A stretch of DNA of 64,000 nt from Ascaphus truei. Lineage: Eukaryota; Chordata; Amphibia; Anura; Ascaphidae. Each line of letters opens with the position of its first letter. Position 1 is the stretch's first letter. Below the pieces are notes generated by a model. It was given only the letters and a program-made list of their open reading frames with translations. It made no database searches and was not told the DNA's origin. This document shows positions 21,371 to 31,432 of the stretch, one piece after another. The translations under genes and the position numbers were made by a program. The stretch spans positions 23,502 to 87,501 of the forward strand of contig WSYH01002419.1 in the NCBI GenBank assembly GCA_036426205.1. The letters run 5' to 3'.

Positions 21371-21784
21371 TTGTATTGATTGCCAACATCTCCGTACCAC
21401 GGGGTAAGCACAGGTTATAGTAATCCTATTCAATACGCTGTCATGCCTTCTTCGCCCCACCCCCATCATGGAAGGTGTTCGCGCCATTATTTTTTTCCCC
21501 CCAATTAGGGCCAAAATATTTTCTAGCAAGGGCTCGAGTTTCACAGCACATTGGTGAGGGACCCAACAGAACAGGTAATCAGAGAGGGGTTCCCAGTGCC
21601 AGGGTTTCCACCTATACCTGCTTTTCAAACCGATTCACGCCGATTCTATTCTTGCGAACAATATCAACTTCTTCACCTAAAGGAGTAGTGGATCCATAGC
21701 TTCCCAGCAGAGGGGGTGGTAGTTCTCAGCAAAGGAAGGTAATAAATGCTAAAGGGTAGAGACAAGGGAATTCTAATGGAAAAT

Positions 21785-21895
21785 CAAAAAACCCACGTGT
21801 GAACACCTTCACATGTCTGCAACCCTGCCTTTCCCCATTATCTCTTTGCATACAACGTTTCCACTGCAGCAAGGGATTCTGGGTAACATGAATAT
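21785..21895. repeat. Dispersed repeat (AGAATCCCTTGCTGC family), inverse copy
   Basis: TTCACATGTCTGCAACCCTG, CCCCATTATCTCTTTGCATA and GCAGCAAGGGATTCTGGGTA occur in order, the reverse of 20800-20912. Confidence 0.6.
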
Positions 21896-22208
21896 AAGAA
21901 AAGACGCAAATGGAGCCCAGAGGTTCTAGAACATGCAGGAAAACCCGATAAGTGGTCCTTTTCCGCTGTCAATCAGTAGGATTTTACATCAGGAATAATG
22001 ACACCCCAAATGAATACGTGAAGTCCTTGAATCCAGCAACGTGTTGATTTTTCAGTTCCATTTTGTACATCGTGGGAACCTGCTTTCTTACTCGTTAACG
22101 ACTTTTGCGTGACCGGCGTGCAGGCTAGCCTGGCCAGGGAAGGGTTAAATGTGTTCCGCGCTCTCCCCGTCCCCTTTAACGAATGTTTACATTTGATGGT
22201 GGAACGTA

Positions 22209-22445
22209 AGGGGGGGGGGGGGCTCAACCCCAGTCCTCAAGATTCCCCAACAGGTCAGGTTTTCAGGATATCCCAGCTTCAGCACAGGTGGCTCAATCAG
22301 AAGCGCAGAATACTGCGCCTCTGATTCTGCCGCCTGTGCTGAAGCAGGGACAGATTGAGCCACCTGTGCTGAATCAGGGATGCATTATGAAGCAGGGATT
22401 TCCTGAGAACCTGACCTGTTGGGGGGGGCGACTTGAGCCCCCCAA
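22209..22445. mobile_element. Palindromic hAT MITE copy
   Basis: The left half has CCAACAGGTCAGGTTTTCAG and CAGCTTCAGCACAGGTGG. The right half has the inverse (CCACCTGTGCTG, GAACCTGACCTGTTGG). Poly-G tracts lie near both ends. Confidence 0.65.
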
Positions 22446-22899
22446 CCGCCCGCATAACACACAAGATACACACGTCAATTCGACCGCGTGTAACCATTTG
22501 CCATTGCTAATAGCACCTGGGCCACTCGTTCGCATGTTTGCGCCATTCTGCTTGCGGAGTTACTGCGCCACTGACTATGTTGCTGCTTCATAAATAAATG
22601 AGAATATTCATCTCGGAATGTTATAATGGCCTTTATCCGCACACTCAGCACTTTACAGACTGGTCATAGAGATCGATCAAAACAAAGGGTATTGGTACTG
22701 TATACAATGCAGGGAGACAGAGACACAAACACACACACACACACAAACAGTTTGCAAACGACAAGGCAAATGTGTGAAGCACACATGTTAACATTTGCCA
22801 TGCCAGAGGCCAACAACAAGTTACACAGCATGAAAAGGTGTTGCCAGCTCCTGCTGACATCAAAAGGGGTTAATGGCAAAATTGCCTTAACATGCAGCA

Positions 22900-23056
22900 A
22901 CGAGAAACTTAAAGGGTTAACACCTACATTACCTTCACAAGCAGCACAGAGAGACTTAAAGGGTTAACACCTACATTGCCTTCACAAGCAGCACAGAGAG
23001 ACTTAAAGGGTTAACACCTACATTGCCTTCACAAGCAGCAGAGAGGGTCTTAAAGG
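22900..23056 (+). repeat. 48-bp tandem repeat (about 3.3 units)
   Basis: The unit contains ACTTAAAGGGTTAACACCTA followed by CATTGCCTTCACAAGCAGCA and CAGAGAG. Copies start near 22907, 22955 and 23003, with a decayed fourth. Confidence 0.85.
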
Positions 23057-23384
23057 ATTAATGCCTCCACATGTAGTCCCCCTTCCCATAACTTCTTCCA
23101 AGGCTTTTTAGGACTCGGAGTGTTGGTAGGGAGCAGCAGCAAGACCATATACAGGGATGGAATGAGGACCTACCTTGAGTTGGGTCACAATGGTGCAGTA
23201 ATGTGAGACAGGAGGCAGTTCCCGCAGGTGTACGGCAGCAACCCCCAGTGCACCATGAGACTCTGCCGCCTGCACTAACCCAAGGACTGGATACAGAGGC
23301 AGTTACAGGAAAAGCACAGCGCTGGAATACATTCCCCTGTGTCTTCCTCCACTCAACGTGTTTACATGGACTACCCCCATCAGA

Positions 23385-23660
23385 CATCAAGTCTACCCCC
23401 ACGCCCCACCAAACTCCAGGTACTGTATTCTGTCCACACCCACCAAAAACTAGGTCCACACCCACCAAAAACTAGGTCCACACCCACCAAACTCCAGGTA
23501 CTGTATTCTGTCTACACCCACCAAAAACTGGTCTACACCCACCAAACTCTAGGTCTACACCCACCAAACTCTAGGTCTACACCCACCAAACTCTAGGTCT
23601 ACACCCACCAAACTCTAGGTCTACACCCACCAAACTCCAGGTCTACCCTCACCAAACATC
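23385..23660 (+). repeat. 22-23-bp tandem repeat, degenerate
   Basis: The unit is close to CACCCACCAAACTCTAGGT plus CTA, with interspersed longer units containing GTACTGTATTCTGTC. About ten copies. Confidence 0.85.
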
Positions 23661-24020
23661 AGGACTACTCCCACGTACCTGGGTGTGTACATCCACGCAC
23701 ACAGCCTCCTTCCCTTCCACGCACATACCTCTCACTCCCAAAACCATTCCCAGATCCCTCCCCCAAACCTTAAAATAACTCCTATATATCTGCTCACACA
23801 TCCCCCTGATAAAACCCAGCCTCAGCTCTGCTAACATGTCACTCCGCTGCTCCATGCATTGGATGCGAGTAATAACAAACACACCTTCCTACCTCCCTGA
23901 TTTTGGAAGGGGTTTGGCTTTGACCCACTACTATATTAGGGACACTCCTGTAATCATCATTTGGCCTGATTAATATTGGGGTCTCTCAGTACATAGTATA
24001 TTGCTTTGCCTTCAGTAGTT
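23661..24020. other. Unassigned sequence
   Basis: C-rich at first, then AT-rich. Nothing recognised. Confidence 0.35.
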
Positions 24021-24021
24021 C

Positions 24022-24290
24022 TTATTTGTATTGTATTGTGTCTTTATTTATCTAGTGCCATTAATGTACATAGCGCTTCACAGTAGTGATACATGTGGTA
24101 ATCAAATAATTAACAGATAATATAAATAACAGGTCATGGGAATAAGTGCTTCAGACATAAAAGTAACATTAAGGAAGAGGAGTCCCTGCCCCGAGGAGCT
24201 TTCAGTCTAATTGGTAGGTAGGAAGAACGTACAGAGACAGTAGGAGGGAGTTCTGGTAAGTGCGTCTGCAGGGGGCCAAGCTTTATGTAT
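24022..24290 (-). mobile_element. LINE 3' end (L2/CR1-like family)
   Basis: On the plus strand the order is TACATAGCGCTTCACAG, AAGTAACATTA, GGAGTCCCTGCCCCGAGGAG, CAATC/TCTAATTGGTAGG. The copy at 29410-29954 shows this is the 3' untranslated end of an element whose frame lies on the minus strand. Confidence 0.55.
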
Positions 24291-24737
24291 CATGTGTTCA
24301 GAATTTACTGTATGCCATTCTGTTTATGTCACTACTGTTCCCCCCTATTGTACCACACCACAGAGTATGTTGGAGCTCTATAAATAAATAATAGTATTAC
24401 ATTTCTTTGTTTTGTTACAGCCGCTGGCCATAAATTCAGCCAGATACTGATTGATCATGGTCAGCAGGGTACACACAGTTATTATGATGCCATCGTTAAT
24501 TGAGCAGGTAAACATCAGTAGCTGATATGCAGTGTTCCCGGAGAAAAGCGAAACCTAATTATGTTTCACCAGACGCAAATAGGAAAAACAGTCACTTTGA
24601 GGATCGTTGAATATCTCGTTAATGAAGACGACCACACACGCAGATTTTGTAACGGCTCCGTGGTAATGAAAATGCCGCTCTCCCTATCTTTATATGATCT
24701 CTTTTGCGATAAGACTGTTTGTAAAACCGTTGTCTTA

Positions 24738-24928
24738 GGCTGCGCTTATAGCGCTGGCGACGCACCGGTGACGTCAGGCTGCGGTCACTGGAAATATCAA
24801 ATTGAGATGACTTCCAGCGATCGTGACAAAGCCGTCGCTCCATCGCGTCGCGCTTACTATAAGCGCGCACGACGGCGGCGGCAATGCATTTGTTTTGACG
24901 CGACGTCGCTGGCACTATAAGCGCAGCC
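24738..24928. mobile_element. Harbinger-type MITE with TTA duplication
   Basis: The ends GGCTGCGCTTATAGCGCTGG and the inverse CACTATAAGCGCAGCC are flanked by TTA at 24735-24737 and 24929-24931. The interior is CpG-rich and near-palindromic. Relatives are at 33952-34184, 35398-35659 and 53393-53566. Long open frames across it are by-products of its composition. Confidence 0.75.
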
Positions 24929-25304
24929 TTATGCTCATCATAGCCTGGAGGAAAATAGAAACATACTCATTTTTCAAATGCTACCATTATTTTTGAGGAA
25001 GAATTAAATATTTATTAGGATTATATTGATCAATTATTTCTCGCTTCCTTTAACATGATATACTGGGGTTATAATGAGATGAAGCAGTCAGCCATGTAAC
25101 ACCCTTTTTTTTAAAAAAAACTTTTAAAATTATTATTACGTTTATCTACTTTGCAACAGATCAACAACGCATTTGGATAAACGTATCACAAACTGTTTCA
25201 TTGGGGGCTCGTTCCGGAAAATGCTGCGGATATTATCAAAGATGCAGCGTTTCGCCAGAATTTCACCACAATGAAATGCAATGCGGGATGAGAAAGTAAA
25301 AGTA

Positions 25305-25410
25305 ATTTATGGAATAAATACTAATATATATATATATATTCCATAAAATATTCACCCTATTATAAGCCTTAATAAATTATAATGGGGTGAATAATTTATG
25401 GACACCCTGT
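25305..25410. repeat. AT-rich hairpins with (TA)n
   Basis: TTATGGAATA pairs with TATTCCATAA around a (TA)n core, and ATTCACCCTATTATAA pairs with TTATAATGGGGTGAAT just downstream. It is probably a small MITE remnant. Confidence 0.55.
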
Positions 25411-25964
25411 GTATATCTATATATTTATATAGATTTTGCATCTAATATGCGGACGGAAACGTAACTCCTGGGCTGCCAGCCACGGTCTAGGACATGTGGT
25501 CGCGGGCATGGAGGGCCCCTCTGTGGCCAAACGCCAGCGGAGATTTGGTCGCGGCGAGACGTCAACCAAAAATGTCCGATTCCGGCCAGGCATGCATTGC
25601 TTGGCAGCTAAAAAAACAACAACCTGGTCTCTGCTGTCATCTAGTGTCCGGTAACAGTATTGCAGGTCCTTGCTAAAGGGGCAGCATGGTAATTCAATAT
25701 AGTGCAAACAAGCGATCATTTTATCATGGTCTTGTAATACTTTCCTGCAGTAAGGCTTAAAGTCCTTAGCGTGAGTAATAAATACAATGAAGTAAATACT
25801 GCTGCTGTTAAAGGTTAACACTGGAGGTGTTCCGGGGTCTTCTGGGACCAAGGCTCGCAGTGACGTGACCTGGAGTGGACAGGGCTCAGCTTCTGTTCGC
25901 GTTCAACTCTTCTATGTTGCAATGAATGCAATTTACCCCTAGAAGATGAGCAAAGTAGCATGAC
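25411..25964. other. Unassigned sequence
   Basis: A CpG-containing block at 25435-25620 looks repeat-derived. I do not see an exon. Confidence 0.35.
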
Positions 25965-25966
25965 TA

Positions 25967-26272
25967 GGGTTGCCAGGTGGCTTCTCCAGAAATACTCTCC
26001 ACGCTGTTTCCTCCTCTCCTTGGCCCCAGCCCCAAGCTCCTGACACCTGTTGCTGGGAAAGGCAGCCAATTAGGATGCAGGAAGCTGACCAACCCCGTAG
26101 TTACACCCCTGCTTGAGGACATCCTGCGTGGCCCCCCAAGCCAGTCAGATCACTATGTCCAGAGAGGTAATACCGGTATATACATACATGTCCAGTATTA
26201 CCTCTTATTCTTTACTGGACGCAGTGTCCAAATACAGAACAGTCCAGTTCAATACTGGACACCTGGCGACCC
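25967..26272. mobile_element. TA-flanked MITE, short form (single 33-bp motif)
   Basis: GGGTTGCCAGGTGGCTTCTC at the left and CACCTGGCGACCC at the right, with TA at 25965-25966 and 26273-26274. It contains CCAGAGAGGTAATACCGGTA only once. This is the unexpanded counterpart of the element at 16368-18359. Confidence 0.75.
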
Positions 26273-26779
26273 TAAGTCATGACGTAAGCGCTTTCGGTCA
26301 AATGGTTCCCTGGCGTGCCGTCCATCTTAAGGTACACGGTACGTAATAAAGTCCATGAAAGAGTTAAGGCTTTCTCAGTTCCCATGACCCTCTGCAATCT
26401 GGTTTTAAGATGGCCCACCGAACGTAAACGGTCCTCAAAAACGTAGCAGGGTGATCTCCATGAAGTTAAATCCCAAGGTCATTGCCGCCACCCTTATCCC
26501 CAAAGAGGGACACCCCACCATGCTCCCCCTTCATTGCTCCTGTCCACTAACCCAGTGTGCACAGAGTTAATTTCATCAAGAAAGGACATAGCTTGAAAAA
26601 CCTGAAATTCATCACCTTCCCCCCCCACCCCCCCACTGGATTTTTGCTGGGGGGGTCTACACCTATTTCTACCAGAGAATCTCTGGGACATAACAACTGA
26701 GTCGCCCCAAACACGTGAGCCAAAGGGTGTCGCCGTTTGTCAATGTTACACACTCACCGATCCTCTCACCCCCTGTACC
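26273..26779. other. Unassigned sequence
   Basis: Includes a C-rich run at about 26619-26633. No exon or repeat boundary is recognised. Confidence 0.35.
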
Positions 26780-27050
26780 CAGGGCCGCCAACAGGGTGAG
26801 AGGACTAAGACACCAGCCCCAGGCCCGGTGGCTGCAGGGACAGTTGAGCCCGGCCAGAGGTTGGTCCCAACATCCGCTGCCAGTCCCCAGCTCTCCCTCG
26901 CTGCAGCCTGCCTCTCTGGGTCTCTCCCCTGGCCTCGAGTGTAAGCCTCCCCCCCCCCTCCACCAGAAGTTGGGCCGGTCCGGAAGCCGGGTTCAACTGC
27001 CGCGTCCGCCCGCGAGATCCACGTGGCAACCAAGGTAAGGGGGTAGGTGT
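26780..27050. mobile_element. Possible hAT-like MITE fragment
   Basis: It starts CAGGGCCGCCAACAGGGTGA, a terminus typical of hAT-like repeats, followed by CG-rich sequence. No matching right end was found. Confidence 0.3.
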
Positions 27051-27077
27051 GTGAATGTGTAGTGGGGTAGGGAGAGT

Positions 27078-27272
27078 ACGCCACATCCATACTCCCTCTG
27101 AGGCAGGCCATAGCGCACGCCACATCCATACTCCCTCTGAGGCAGGCCATAGCGCACGCCACATCCCTACTCCCTCTGAGGCAGGCCATAGCGCACGCCA
27201 CATCCCTACTCCCTCTGAGGCAGGCCATAGCGCACGCCACATCCATACTCCCTCTGAGGCAGGCCATAGCGC
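27078..27272 (+). repeat. 39-bp tandem repeat, 5 units
   Basis: The unit is ACGCCACATCCATACTCCCT plus CTGAGGCAGGCCATAGCGC. Units differ almost only at one A/C position, so the array is young or homogenised. It is open in several frames because 39 is a multiple of three. Confidence 0.95.
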
Positions 27273-27454
27273 ATGCCATGGGATTTTGGAGAAGACCTTT
27301 TTGTATTTTGTCACGCGACGGCCGGGTCATATGAGCGGTTCAGCCAATGAGGGCGAACTGCTAACGTGACATCATGGCCATGGCTCCCACACGCCTCCCC
27401 GTCGCGTTTCCCCCTTCCAAAGACCACGGATCGCCTCTGGTAATTGTTTTGGCG

Positions 27455-27492
27455 GCGCACGCCCTGCCGCGGCCACTATAATCGCAGCTTAA
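27455..27492. mobile_element. Harbinger-type MITE end fragment
   Basis: GCCACTATAATCGCAGCTTAA resembles the right end CACTATAAGCGCAGCCTTA of the complete copies. Confidence 0.4.
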
Positions 27493-27649
27493 GGACGTGG
27501 ATATAGTAGGCGCGCGCAGCCAAAACAATTACCTGCATTCCATGAAGGGGCGAATAGTGCAAGCGACCGCGAGGCAGAATCCTGGAGAGACAAATGAATT
27601 GGTCTCTCCATGCGATGATCGAACGGTCGCCCTGCAGCGGCCACAGGAG

Positions 27650-28009
27650 CTGATTTCAGCTTCGGGGACCCCCTGTTTCCGGAGATACCTACCTCCATAG
27701 AGGGTGTCGGTAGCAGCTCCGGTTGGGCATTGCGGGGATCTCGTAATGGCGGCTTCAAATCTCCTGCGCCCTGCGGGCCAACAGGATGCCGTGACGTCAT
27801 CCGGTGCGGCTTCCTATTGGCCGACGTGACGCAGGGAGCTTTAAGCAGCACTGAGATACCGGCACCCCTTACTGAGGTAAGTATCTCGGGAAGCAGGGGG
27901 TCTCCCGAGATTAAATGAATGGTGTTCCGCTCTGGAGACCCCCTGCTTCAATCCTATGTTAAAAAAATAATAATAATAATTGAAAAAACACCTTGTTTGG
28001 AATGCTGCT
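27650..28009. mobile_element. TTAA-type MITE, right end complete
   Basis: It has GGGGACCCCCTGTTTCCGGA, the internal near-palindrome with CAACAGGATG and CTATTGGCC, the mirrored GTATCTCGGGAAGCAGGGGG, and a right terminus (reverse complement AGCAGCATTCCAAACAAGG) followed by TTAA at 28010-28013. The left terminus is lost. Confidence 0.6.
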
Positions 28010-28013
28010 TTAA

Positions 28014-28535
28014 GATGTGTGTATCATTGTCTGTGTGTGTATGTTCGTATGTGTGTACAGGGGGAAAGTGTTACAGAAGCCTCTGTCAGCAGGAGGGCAC
28101 AACCTTAAGAATTGTTATTGCTATTGTCAGTGTGCTGAACATGTAATAATCATTATCATTCAGCTCACAGGCGGATATGACGCTCAACAACGTCATGTTT
28201 CTCAGAATTTTTCCATCTGCTGAACTTCCTCCAATTATGTGCTCTTGGGTCGCTCCGGCAGTTAAGTGGTTAATGGTGTCAGCGTTTCCCCTGCGTTCAA
28301 GGAATGCTGATGAAATCGGGATTTTCTGATGTTGCTTAATCCGTTTGAATAGACCACGATGATCACACTTTTTTTCCCTCTGCCTTTTTCCCGTATTTTA
28401 TGCCGTCTGGAACAACATTTCTCCGTGACGATGGGTTTCCAACCGGGGCGTCGTTGCTAACCCTGATTTGTAAAGCAATAAGGAACCCAGGAGTTTGTTT
28501 ACCATTTATAATACATCCGTCATAATGAAGGACAG
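28014..28535. other. Unassigned sequence
   Basis: Nothing recognisable apart from short TG-rich words near 28020-28055. Confidence 0.35.
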
Positions 28536-28759
28536 GGCGGCTTGACTTCAATCCTGAAGCCCACCCAACAGGTCAGGTTTTCAAGATATCCCTGCTTCAG
28601 CATAGCTGGCTCAATCAGTCCCTGCTTCAGCACAGCTGGCTCGCTCAGAGACTGTCGTTGACTGAGCCTCTGATTGAGCCACCTGTGCTGAAGCTGGGAT
28701 ATGCCGAACACCCGACCTGTTGGGGAAGCTTGAGATCTGGAGTTGAGCCTCCCCCTGAT
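28536..28759. mobile_element. Palindromic hAT MITE copy
   Basis: CCAACAGGTCAGGTTTTCAA and TCAGCACAGCTGGCTC are mirrored by GAGCCACCTGTGCTGAAGC and CGACCTGTTGG, ending GGAGTTGAGCCTCCCCCTG. Confidence 0.65.
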
Positions 28760-28989
28760 TTAGGGTGTGAGGTTGGAAGGTTAGAATCCGGGTTTGTTTT
28801 CACTTGTGGCAACAAATTTAAAGTATTACCCATCTTTGGATCCCCGAAGCTCTGCTAACTCTGTGCTAATAACGAGGCGTTATGAATATCATTAACAGCA
28901 ATATTTTCCCTCAGGTTAATGCCTATCCAGACGGCAAATTCTATGCAAAAACAACTGCTGTTGTATATCTCAGTCTGTACGTCTGTACG

Positions 28990-29150
28990 TCCTGTACGTC
29001 CTGTACGTATATAGCGCCATTAATGTACATAGCGCTTCACTTGACATAATACAAAGAACACATAATGGGAATAAGCGTTTCAAACATAAAAGTAACATTA
29101 GGAATAGGAGTCCCTGCCCCGAAGAGCTTATAATCTAATTGCTAAGTAAC
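28990..29150 (-). mobile_element. LINE 3' end (L2/CR1-like family)
   Basis: TAATGTACATAGCGCTTCAC through GCCCCGAAGAGCTTATAATC, the same order as in 24022-24290. Tandem CTGTACGT words precede it. Confidence 0.55.
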
Positions 29151-29252
29151 ATTAGCCATGTTAAGTTAGCGCTGCCTCCTAGTATCAATTCTCCTTGTGA
29201 CCTTGGGAAAGTCACTTTTACCTCACACACAAAAATACGATTGTTTGCTTGA

Positions 29253-29279
29253 TATTATTATTATTATTATTATTATTAC
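29253..29279 (+). repeat. (TTA)n microsatellite
   Basis: An uninterrupted run of ATT/TTA triplets. Confidence 0.9.
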
Positions 29280-29409
29280 AATTACAGTTGGGCACTTTGT
29301 GCGTGTGGCACCATTACTGCAATCTCTTCTGCTTTGAATATGATTTTTGTTTTTTTTCTAACTCAACCTACTAATTTCCTAATGTGTGAGAATACAACAT
29401 TTTTTTTAA

Positions 29410-29954
29410 TGTGTATATATGTATGTCTTTATATAGCATCATTAATGTACATAGCGCTTCACAGCAGTATTATACCTGACAATCATGTAACTAACAAATA
29501 ATATAAATAACAAATAAAGGGGAGAAGTGCTTCAGAAATAAAAGTAACATTTAGGAAAAGGAGCCCCTGCTCCGAAGAGCTTACAATCTAATTGGTAGGT
29601 AGGAAGAACGTACAGAGACAGTAGGAGGGTGTTCTTGTAACTGCGTCTGCAAGGGGCCAAACTTTATGTATCAGGTGTATAGTATTAGCCGCTGTGCTAC
29701 TCATATGCTTCCTTAAGCAGTTGTGTTTTGAGGTGGGTCTTAAAGGTGGATAGAGAGGGTGCTAGTATTGGGCGGAAGGGCATTCCAGAGGTGGGGGTAG
29801 TCCGTGAGAAAGGTTTAAGGCGGGAGAGGGCTTTAGATACAAAAGGGGCAGAGAGAAGACATCCTTGAGCAGAACACAAGAGTCGGGATGGTGTATGGCG
29901 TTGCAACTTCCTATCGGTCTGCCCGTGCGGGAGATTTGCCATTTTGCTTCCCAA
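29410..29954 (-). mobile_element. LINE 3' portion with the end of its ORF (L2/CR1-like)
   Basis: On the minus strand a frame from about 29954 ends at 29697 with APSLSTFKTHLKTQLLKEAY and a stop. This closely resembles the LAPSL.TFK..LKTHL ending of reverse-transcriptase ORFs in L2/CR1/Jockey-type LINEs. The rest (29696-29410) is the 3' untranslated region found as separate fragments elsewhere in the window. The 5' part is missing. Confidence 0.6.
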
Positions 29955-30445
29955 GAGTGGACTGCAACGCGTTACTTTTACATGTATGGCATCTCGAGAT
30001 CCAGGGGTTCGAGGACATCAAAATAGCGCGTTTTATCCCCCCGGGCTCCTCCCTCTCCTGCTTCCCAGTGCTGGTAGTGTATGCAGCGCCGTACACAGGA
30101 TTCTTACTTGAGTCCCTACCGAGTGATTAGTCCCAAGGTTACAAAATGGCTTCACCGAAGTCAACGTTGGTGACATTGCCCGTTTCTCACTACTGCTCAG
30201 AGAGACGCACTTTGGATGAGTGCGCCATGATCGGCTTGTACCAAATCAACAATATAACTGAGGTTTGGTGCTTGTGAACCTAAAAAAAAAAAAGACATTC
30301 TAATGTAAAATAGTTCACTTCAGTGAATGAGACTCTGCTGAAGTTTTAGTTTAGACCAGGGATACTAAAAGTGAGTGTGACTGAAGTGACACTCAGTAAG
30401 ATCTGACACGGTATCATCTTGCACCATTGTTGTTTTTGTTCAAAT
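29955..30445. other. Unassigned sequence
   Basis: The first 50 bp show weak similarity to the interior of the 62100-62160 repeat (GCCATTTTG..TTCCC). The rest is unassigned DNA upstream of the LAPTM-like promoter. Confidence 0.35.
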
Positions 30446-30459
30446 CCATTATAATTATT

Positions 30460-30733
30460 CCAGAAACCAAGATGGCCGCCGAGTGCTTCACACTCGTCTT
30501 CGCATGCATTCAGACCCTCATATCACTTTTTTTCCCCTTCCAGAACCCAAGATGGCCGCCAAGTGCTTCACATGACATCTCCCCGCATTCCCTCAAGTAA
30601 AAGGCCGCCCTGCCGTGACATATTTCCTGTAATGGGCGGGGCTAGAATGCAGGTCCTTTATAAACCGCCGCACTTCCGGTTGGTAGGCATTTGCGCTTCG
30701 GACAATAAGCGGTACACAGAGGCTTGAACGAAG
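30460..30733 (+). promoter_or_regulatory. Promoter and 5' UTR of the LAPTM-like gene
   Basis: A 33-bp direct repeat (30460-30492 and 30540-30572, two mismatches by eye) carries AAGATGGCCGCC, a good YY1 site, in each copy. Downstream are a GC box (GGGCGGGGC, 30634-30642), a TATA-like TTTATAAA (30657-30664) and an ETS-type CACTTCCGG (30671-30679). Transcription would be expected to start near 30690. The functional reading is inference from motif spacing. Confidence 0.55.
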
Positions 30734-31432
30734 ATGGTGACGCTGGAGCCGCCCCGCTGCTGCGGTTACTTCAATGTCCGCTCGGTGGTGCTCGGCGTGG
30801 CCGTGTACTACGTGTTTGTCAGCCTGCAGTCGCTAGTGTGGCAGACGGTAGAGGTGATAAAGTGCGGCGGGGCATGCCCGGGGCCTTGGAGCTCCCCCGG
30901 ACCCGTGGCTGTCATGTACTCGCTGGGCTTCGTGTTGTTGATCCTCAGCCTGGGCCTCCTGTTCGGCGTCCTGCGCAGGCGCCCCGGTCTCCTCCTCCCC
31001 TTCCTGGCCTTCCAGATCATCGATTTCCTCAGCTCCTTGCTTCTCTTCTGCGGCCTCTTCGTCCGCTTCCCCCCCGAACTCCGTTTCCTCAGCGTGTCCG
31101 GCACTAGGCCTTACCTCCCCGGCCTGGAGGATCAAGGGAGGCCGGGGATCCCCGGAGGCTCCGTGCTGTTCATCGTCCTCTCCCTTCTCTTCCTCCTGCT
31201 CAAGATCTACCTGATCCGCTGCTTGTTGACCTATTACCGCTTCCTGGTGGCTCGGGCGGTGCCGCAACCGGGAAGGGACGAAGCCCTGTCCTTGATCGTG
31301 GTGCCAGAGCCGGAGAAGAACCCGCTGCACCTGCCGTCCTACGAGGAGGCCATCAACATGCCGGCCAAGGACAGCCCACCCCCACCGTACACCCAGGGAC
31401 CCATCCCAGAGGGGCAGAAAGAGGGGGTATAA
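30734..31432 (+). CDS. LAPTM-family lysosomal transmembrane protein, single exon (closest to LAPTM5)
   Basis: A 232-residue protein begins MVTLEPPRCCGYFNVRSVVL. The CC..FNVR start, followed at once by a membrane span, is the signature of the LAPTM4/LAPTM5 family of late-endosomal and lysosomal proteins that recruit NEDD4-type ubiquitin ligases. Hydrophobic segments are at about 17-37, 58-80, 85-110 and 143-164. The third contains LLPFLAFQIIDFL, matching the family's LPFL..QI.D motif. The C-terminal tail has two PY-type motifs, LPSYEEA (200-206) and PPPPY (215-219). The LPSYEEA...PPPPY order is closest to LAPTM5. Known vertebrate LAPTM genes have several introns, while this complete ORF is one GC-rich exon with its own promoter, so it may be an old retrogene or a lineage-specific paralogue. 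The start is the first ATG downstream of the TATA-like box. Confidence 0.8.
   Translation: MVTLEPPRCCGYFNVRSVVLGVAVYYVFVSLQSLVWQTVEVIKCGGACPGPWSSPGPVAVMYSLGFVLLILSLGLLFGVLRRRPGLLLPFLAFQIIDFLSSLLLFCGLFVRFPPELRFLSVSGTRPYLPGLEDQGRPGIPGGSVLFIVLSLLFLLLKIYLIRCLLTYYRFLVARAVPQPGRDEALSLIVVPEPEKNPLHLPSYEEAINMPAKDSPPPPYTQGPIPEGQKEGV

Noticed and set aside
24561..24920. 119-codon plus-strand and 98-codon minus-strand frames
   Set aside because: Most of their length is the Harbinger-type MITE at 24738-24928; stop-poor CG-rich DNA explains them.
26746..27330. 194- and 169-codon minus-strand frames with repeated ACAMACLRGS
   Set aside because: They are produced by the 39-bp tandem array and neighbouring CG-rich repeat; no splice or start signals.
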